Source of the DNA: Methanosphaera sp. rholeuAM6
GTDB taxonomy: Archaea; Methanobacteriota; Methanobacteria; Methanobacteriales; Methanobacteriaceae
Direction of reading: 5' to 3'
Length of the DNA stretch: 9,262 nt
Assembly (NCBI GenBank): GCA_003266105.1
Contig: MVAA01000041.1
Span: 6,940-16,201 of the forward strand
Below, in pieces: positions 6,447 to 9,262 of this stretch (the stretch's first letter is position 1; the number at the start of each line of letters is the position of its first letter). Position numbers and translations under genes: made by a program. The notes under the pieces were generated by a model. The model ran no database searches, was not told the DNA's origin, and worked only from the letters and a program-made list of their open reading frames with translations.

Positions 6447-6845
6447 ATGACTACTTTTTATTCATTGGATGAAGCTAGAGAATTTTTTAAGGATGACAAG
6501 TTTGCAACTAAAAATGGTGTGGTTTTGGATGAAATTGATAAGGACTCCTGTACCTGTAGTTTAGAAATTACCAACAATCATAGAAATGCCTATGGTGCAA
6601 TAATGGGTGGAGTAATATTTACTCTTGCCGACTTTTCCTTTGCAGTATTATCCAATCAGTTACACAGACCTACTGTTGGCCAGGAAGTTACCATCCATTA
6701 TTTAAGTTCTTCCAAGGGAAACAAGCTTTTTGCTCATGCAACATGTCGTAAAGATGGAAGAACCACTTCAGTAATTAATGTGGATATAACTGATGAACTT
6801 GGTAAAGATATTGCATGGTTTGTCGGCACTGGTTTTAAATTATGA
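6447..6845 (+). CDS. PaaI-family hotdog-fold thioesterase
   Basis: This 132-residue protein is the normal length for a single hotdog domain. It is predicted to hydrolyse acyl-CoA thioesters in the cytosol, acting as a homotetramer or dimer. The central signature is NHRNAYGAIMGGVIFTLADF (44-63): Asn47, the GG pair at 54-55 and the catalytic-type Asp62 in the central helix correspond to the PaaI active site. Strands with VTIHYLSSSKGNKLFAHATC and TTSVINVDITDELGKDIAWF complete the fold. At the position where many PaaI proteins carry His in 'HGG' this protein has Met (MGG); related archaeal and clostridial proteins are known to me with the same form, so activity is not ruled out. The start ATG is supported by GTGAT three bases upstream. 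The gene is divergent from the paralogue cluster and ends 21 bases from the convergent NAMPT gene. Its substrate is unknown. Confidence 0.87.
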   Translation: MTTFYSLDEAREFFKDDKFATKNGVVLDEIDKDSCTCSLEITNNHRNAYGAIMGGVIFTLADFSFAVLSNQLHRPTVGQEVTIHYLSSSKGNKLFAHATCRKDGRTTSVINVDITDELGKDIAWFVGTGFKL

Positions 6846-6846
6846 C

Positions 6847-6852
6847 AAAAAA
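6847..6852 (-). terminator. T6 tract after the NAMPT gene
   Basis: On the minus strand a run of six T follows the TAA stop (6867-6869) by about 15 bases, in the 21-base gap to the convergent thioesterase gene. This is weak evidence for an oligo-T terminator. Confidence 0.25.
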
Positions 6853-6866
6853 GATGGAAAAGAGGA

Positions 6867-8297
6867 TTAAATTTTAACTGGATAATACGTATAACATCCA
6901 GTTCTTGCTTTTATTGTTTTGAAATCTTCTTCAACTAATAGTTTTCCATCCCTGAAAACTGTTTGTAACTCATCTTTACCCTTAGTTGATAATGATACTG
7001 TTTTGAATGTGTTGTCTTCCCTGATTAATTTTAGACGACCTTTTTTTGATTTTTTACTGCTGTCCAATGGTTTTTTGAAGATGTCTATCCATTGTCCATT
7101 GCGATATTGTGCAGAACATTTAAATGCATTTCTTTGTGTGTCTCTTGTAACTGATGAGTGTAATCCTCCACCCATCCCAAAGATTATATTTTCTGCTGCC
7201 CATCCATTGGTTTTCATTCCAAATAGTATATCCCTGATTTTCTGATAGTTTAATCCGTCACCCCAAAGTAATCCAATGTTTGCATCAAAGAGTTTATATC
7301 CTTTTTCTGTTAGTTTTGTTCCAAATCCTGAACCTATTATTTCTAAACAGTCTATTGTTGTAGTTACTGGTTCTCCACTGTCTGGCCTGAATACTATTTT
7401 ATTTCCTTCTGCCTTGTTCAAGAATTTTTTTATTTCATCATTTAATTTATTGTTTTCGTGACATGCGTTTTCCAGGAAGTTTCTGTAATTGTAACTATCT
7501 ATTACTATGGATAATATTCCATCCTTTGCATGCCTTACCACATTGATTGATTGTTCTATTTCTTTATCTTCTCCCTGTGATGTCATTACACTGTGTTCTG
7601 TTGCCTGTACTGAAAATCCTTCGACATTTGAATCATTGTAGTAATTCATGGGTATTGTCAGTGCAGGTATGGTGTCTGTTCCTGCAAAACTTAACAAATG
7701 TGCTGATCCACATAATTTTGAGGATTCCGTTGATGTTGCTCCCCTGTATCCGAAGTCATGGAGCATGAAATCCAGGTTATTTTTTGAGGATCCTGTCACT
7801 TCAAGGTAGAAGTTGCATAGTTTTTTTACTTCTGCAGATAATGTTGCCACTGTAGATGGATACCATACCTGTAATAATAATGATTCCAGGTAGTTTGGTA
7901 ACCAATAACAATGTTTATCCGTGTTTTCTACAGTCATTAACACATTGCCGACATCAACAGGCGTTCCTTCAGGTACGGCTTTGATTTCTATTGGTAATTT
8001 TCCATCCAGTTTTTCTGCAATGTACATCCAACCTTCCGTGTTGAATATGTTTGGTCCGATGTGTGAGTCTATTATTTTTTCAGCTTCACATACCTTTTCT
8101 TCTGTTACTGCTGTACCTTCCAGGTATTTTTTAAGAATATACTGTAATCCGTAGAATATTGTCTTATTGAATTGTGCACCTGTTCTACTTTCCAGGTAGG
8201 AATATATTTTTTCAGTACCTTCCGGGTAAAAGTAGTGGTGTGTAACCTTATAACTGTCTGTTAATAGACATATGTTCTCTTCCACCATTTTTTCCAT
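6867..8297 (-). CDS. nadV: Nicotinamide phosphoribosyltransferase (NAMPT/NadV type)
   Basis: This 476-residue enzyme is predicted to make NMN from nicotinamide and PRPP, the first step of one-step NAD salvage in the cytosol. Its length and sequence match the NAMPT/NadV group rather than the shorter nicotinate enzymes. Visible landmarks: LLTDSYKVTHHYFYPEGTEK near the N-terminus; FYGLQYILKKYL (48-59); HDFGYRGATSTESS (180-193), with Phe182 and Arg185 equivalent to the base-stacking Phe and Arg of human NAMPT; FAGTDTI with Asp208, the residue linked to nicotinamide over nicotinate; ATEHS with His235, the phosphorylated His; RPDSGEP (304-310); WGDG (345-348); FGMGGGLH (373-380); and TRD (384-386). 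ATG 8297 is the first start; ATG 8288 (residue 4) is an alternative, and neither has a strong SD. The gene stands alone, with no other NAD gene nearby. NMN would need an archaeal NMN adenylyltransferase encoded elsewhere. A nicotinate specificity is less likely but not excluded. Confidence 0.93.
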   Translation of the reverse strand: MEKMVEENICLLTDSYKVTHHYFYPEGTEKIYSYLESRTGAQFNKTIFYGLQYILKKYLEGTAVTEEKVCEAEKIIDSHIGPNIFNTEGWMYIAEKLDGKLPIEIKAVPEGTPVDVGNVLMTVENTDKHCYWLPNYLESLLLQVWYPSTVATLSAEVKKLCNFYLEVTGSSKNNLDFMLHDFGYRGATSTESSKLCGSAHLLSFAGTDTIPALTIPMNYYNDSNVEGFSVQATEHSVMTSQGEDKEIEQSINVVRHAKDGILSIVIDSYNYRNFLENACHENNKLNDEIKKFLNKAEGNKIVFRPDSGEPVTTTIDCLEIIGSGFGTKLTEKGYKLFDANIGLLWGDGLNYQKIRDILFGMKTNGWAAENIIFGMGGGLHSSVTRDTQRNAFKCSAQYRNGQWIDIFKKPLDSSKKSKKGRLKLIREDNTFKTVSLSTKGKDELQTVFRDGKLLVEEDFKTIKARTGCYTYYPVKI

Positions 8298-8366
8298 CTT
8301 CTTTTCGTTTTTTAAAGTTTATATTTTTATTTATAATTTTTTGTTATAGTAATATTAATCCGAGTT

Positions 8367-8376
8367 CATATAAATA
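8367..8376 (-). promoter_or_regulatory. Putative TATA box of the NAMPT gene
   Basis: TATTTATATG on the minus strand, preceded by purine-rich CAAAG like a BRE, is the best box in the 158-base gap. It predicts a start near 8345 and a leader of about 48 bases. A second AT run (TTATAAATAA near 8325-8335) would instead give a leader of a few bases. Confidence 0.42.
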
Positions 8377-8423
8377 CTTTGGCATAATAAATAATTATTA
8401 TTTTTTTAATATATTCCAAACAA

Positions 8424-8448
8424 GTTAAAAAAAATAAGAAAAAATATA
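8424..8448 (-). terminator. Poly-T terminator after the MATE remnant
   Basis: Just after the restored MATE stop (TAA at 8456-8458) the minus strand shows a run of six T, then CTTA, then a run of eight T. This is a strong oligo-T signal in archaeal terms. Its preservation suggests the locus was once a complete transcription unit. Confidence 0.45.
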
Positions 8449-8455
8449 GAAACTG

Positions 8456-8874
8456 TTAAGAATAATTTTTTTTCAACCTTTTAATATATAAATCAGCCAA
8501 AATAAGAGTCATATTATTTACAACAAGTTCACCAAATATTATTCCAAACCATGCTCCATATTCACCCCATCCGAGAACTATTGAAAAAAAACGGCAAATG
8601 TTATGGTAAATATACTTTCACGAAGCACCGTTTGAAACATGGCAGTTAAACCCCTGCCAGTTCCCTGAAACACAAATGTTGAAGGACATCCCACAGCCAT
8701 CGTAGGATAAAATAACACAATACATCTTAAAAAAGCAATTAATTGTGGGGCTAAACGTGTACTTGTTCCCGTATATGAAAACAATAATACTATTTCACTT
8801 GAGAAAAGGTAAGTTATAAGAACCGATATTAAACTAAATATAATGGATAATTTCGGATCTATTGCAAACCTTTT
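8456..8874 (-). pseudogene. MATE-family efflux protein, C-terminal remnant with a frameshift
   Basis: MATE proteins are about 450-residue, 12-helix drug or metabolite antiporters; only about 138 C-terminal residues remain here. From 8874 the frame reads KRFAIDPKLSIIFSL, then SSEIVLLFSYTG and FLRCIVLFYPTM, then STFVFQGTGRGLTAM, a well-known MATE segment. It stops at TAG 8578 just after a run of eight T (8584-8591). Adding one T, or removing two, restores the frame: SIVLGWGEYGAWFGIIFGE, then NNMTLILADLYIKRLKK, ending at TAA 8456. This is the expected MATE C-terminus. An in-frame TAA (8875-8877) lies directly before the remnant, and no MATE-like sequence is found upstream, so the N-terminal two thirds are gone. 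With both defects it is almost surely non-functional. The frameshift alone could be a sequencing error in a homopolymer, but the missing 5' part could not. Confidence 0.85.
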
Positions 8875-8915
8875 TTATGGGTTTGTAATAGAGTAAAAAA
8901 TAATCGTATCGTTTT

Positions 8916-8939
8916 ATTGATAAGCTATTTTTTATCAAT
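8916..8939. repeat. 8-bp perfect inverted repeat with an 8-base loop
   Basis: ATTGATAA at 8916-8923 is the exact reverse complement of TTATCAAT at 8932-8939, with GCTATTTT between. It lies some 40 bases outside the point where MATE homology ends. It could be a hairpin, a regulator site or a scar of a rearrangement. In DNA this AT-rich, an 8-bp match is not rare. Confidence 0.4.
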
Positions 8940-8997
8940 TCACTTTAAATTAATATTCCTCTTAAGGATTTATTATATTACCCTTGTGGGAGCTAAT

Positions 8998-9156
8998 TTA
9001 ATAATTTTCCTCCCCTTTCATAAATTCATCCATTATTTTTAGAGGATAACATGTTTTATGTAGTTGATCTCCCGTATTAATGGTGTATTTTTTTTCTAAT
9101 GGTTTGAAAAAATGTAGTGATTTCCAGAGGACTTGACAAAAATATTTTTCAAAAGT
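8998..9156 (-). pseudogene. Possible tail of a broken gene, no start codon
   Basis: A 52-codon open stretch on the minus strand runs from after TGA 9157-9159 to TAA 8998-9000. It has protein-like composition, ending YPLKIMDEFMKGEENY, with EKKYTINTGDQLHKT before it. It has no ATG near its upstream end and no SD. An adjacent frame further upstream is also open for about 28 codons and contains LRRFCITELLKNIFVKSS. It ends at a TAG near 9105, beside a run of eight A on the minus strand. The picture fits one decayed gene with a frameshift, but I do not recognise the protein and chance open frames cannot be excluded. Confidence 0.3.
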
Positions 9157-9159
9157 TCA

Positions 9160-9262
9160 GTAATACAAAATCTTCTTAAACTGGATTAGAAAAGTTATAG
9201 ATGAATTTAGTTAAAGTTATAAAAAATTAAGTATTACCTTTTATCCTAAAATGAATACCTCA
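9160..9262. other. AT-rich stretch at the right edge with no recognised gene
   Basis: Stops are frequent in all frames apart from the short open stretch noted just to the left. The only structure seen is a short direct repeat, AAAGTTATA near 9191 and 9214. It is probably intergenic or decayed coding sequence continuing past the window. Confidence 0.3.

Noticed and set aside
6919..8154. Several plus-strand open frames opposite the NAMPT gene
   Set aside because: They are antisense shadows of a gene with conserved catalytic motifs, and none has an SD or a recognisable domain.
8578..8784. A separate 68-residue membrane protein starting at TTG 8784
   Set aside because: The frame continues upstream as MATE sequence and downstream in another phase, so it is the middle of a broken MATE gene and not a small gene.
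8916..8939. Hairpin as an intrinsic terminator or the end of an intact insertion sequence
   Set aside because: There is no T run placed as in bacterial terminators, no second copy of the repeat in the window and no transposase; kept only as a repeat.
1..9262. CRISPR array, tRNA or rRNA genes, phage or toxin-antitoxin modules
   Set aside because: No regularly spaced repeats, cloverleaf or rRNA-like GC-rich segments, or recognisable module genes were seen on either strand.

Overview
The window is AT-rich and gene-dense. Its Shine-Dalgarno sequences fit an archaeal-type anti-SD (GAGGTGA, GGTGAT, AGGAGG), and TATA-like boxes lie about 25-30 bases upstream of likely transcript starts. The protein families include DUF763 (COG1415, mainly archaeal), a cation/proton antiporter with a fused TrkA/RCK domain, and a secreted Ser/Thr-rich PepSY protein. 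Together these suggest a host-associated methanogen of the Methanobacteriales, most likely Methanosphaera or Methanobrevibacter. This placement is inferred from style and family content, not from a marker gene.

Layout from left to right: (1) On the minus strand, the N-terminus of a nitroreductase-family protein (1-176, running off the left edge) lies downstream of a DUF763 protein (243-1397) with a helix-hairpin-helix. (2) On the plus strand, a small secreted or membrane-anchored PepSY-like protein starting at TTG (1531-2121) is followed by a 648-residue Kef-type cation/proton antiporter with TrkA-N and TrkA-C domains (2352-4298). (3) On the minus strand, a three-gene cluster runs from 6277 down to 4322. 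It holds two tandem paralogues of a family I do not recognise, overlapping at their junction, then a GNAT N-acetyltransferase. (4) A hotdog (PaaI-like) thioesterase (6447-6845, plus) is divergent from that cluster and convergent with a nicotinamide phosphoribosyltransferase of the NAMPT/NadV type (6867-8297, minus). (5) The right end is a decayed zone. It holds a C-terminal remnant of a MATE efflux protein that has lost its 5' part and carries a frameshift at a run of eight T, then an 8-bp perfect inverted repeat, then a short start-less reading frame that looks like the tail of another broken gene.

Most genes are single transcription units of housekeeping or accessory type: redox, ion transport, NAD salvage and acyl-CoA hydrolysis. 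They do not form one pathway. The only clear operon-like unit is the paralogue pair plus GNAT, and it is the best candidate for undescribed biology. The NAMPT-type enzyme would let the cell turn nicotinamide directly into NMN, which the archaeal NMN adenylyltransferase (not in this window) could convert to NAD. I see no rRNA, tRNA, CRISPR array or intact mobile element.
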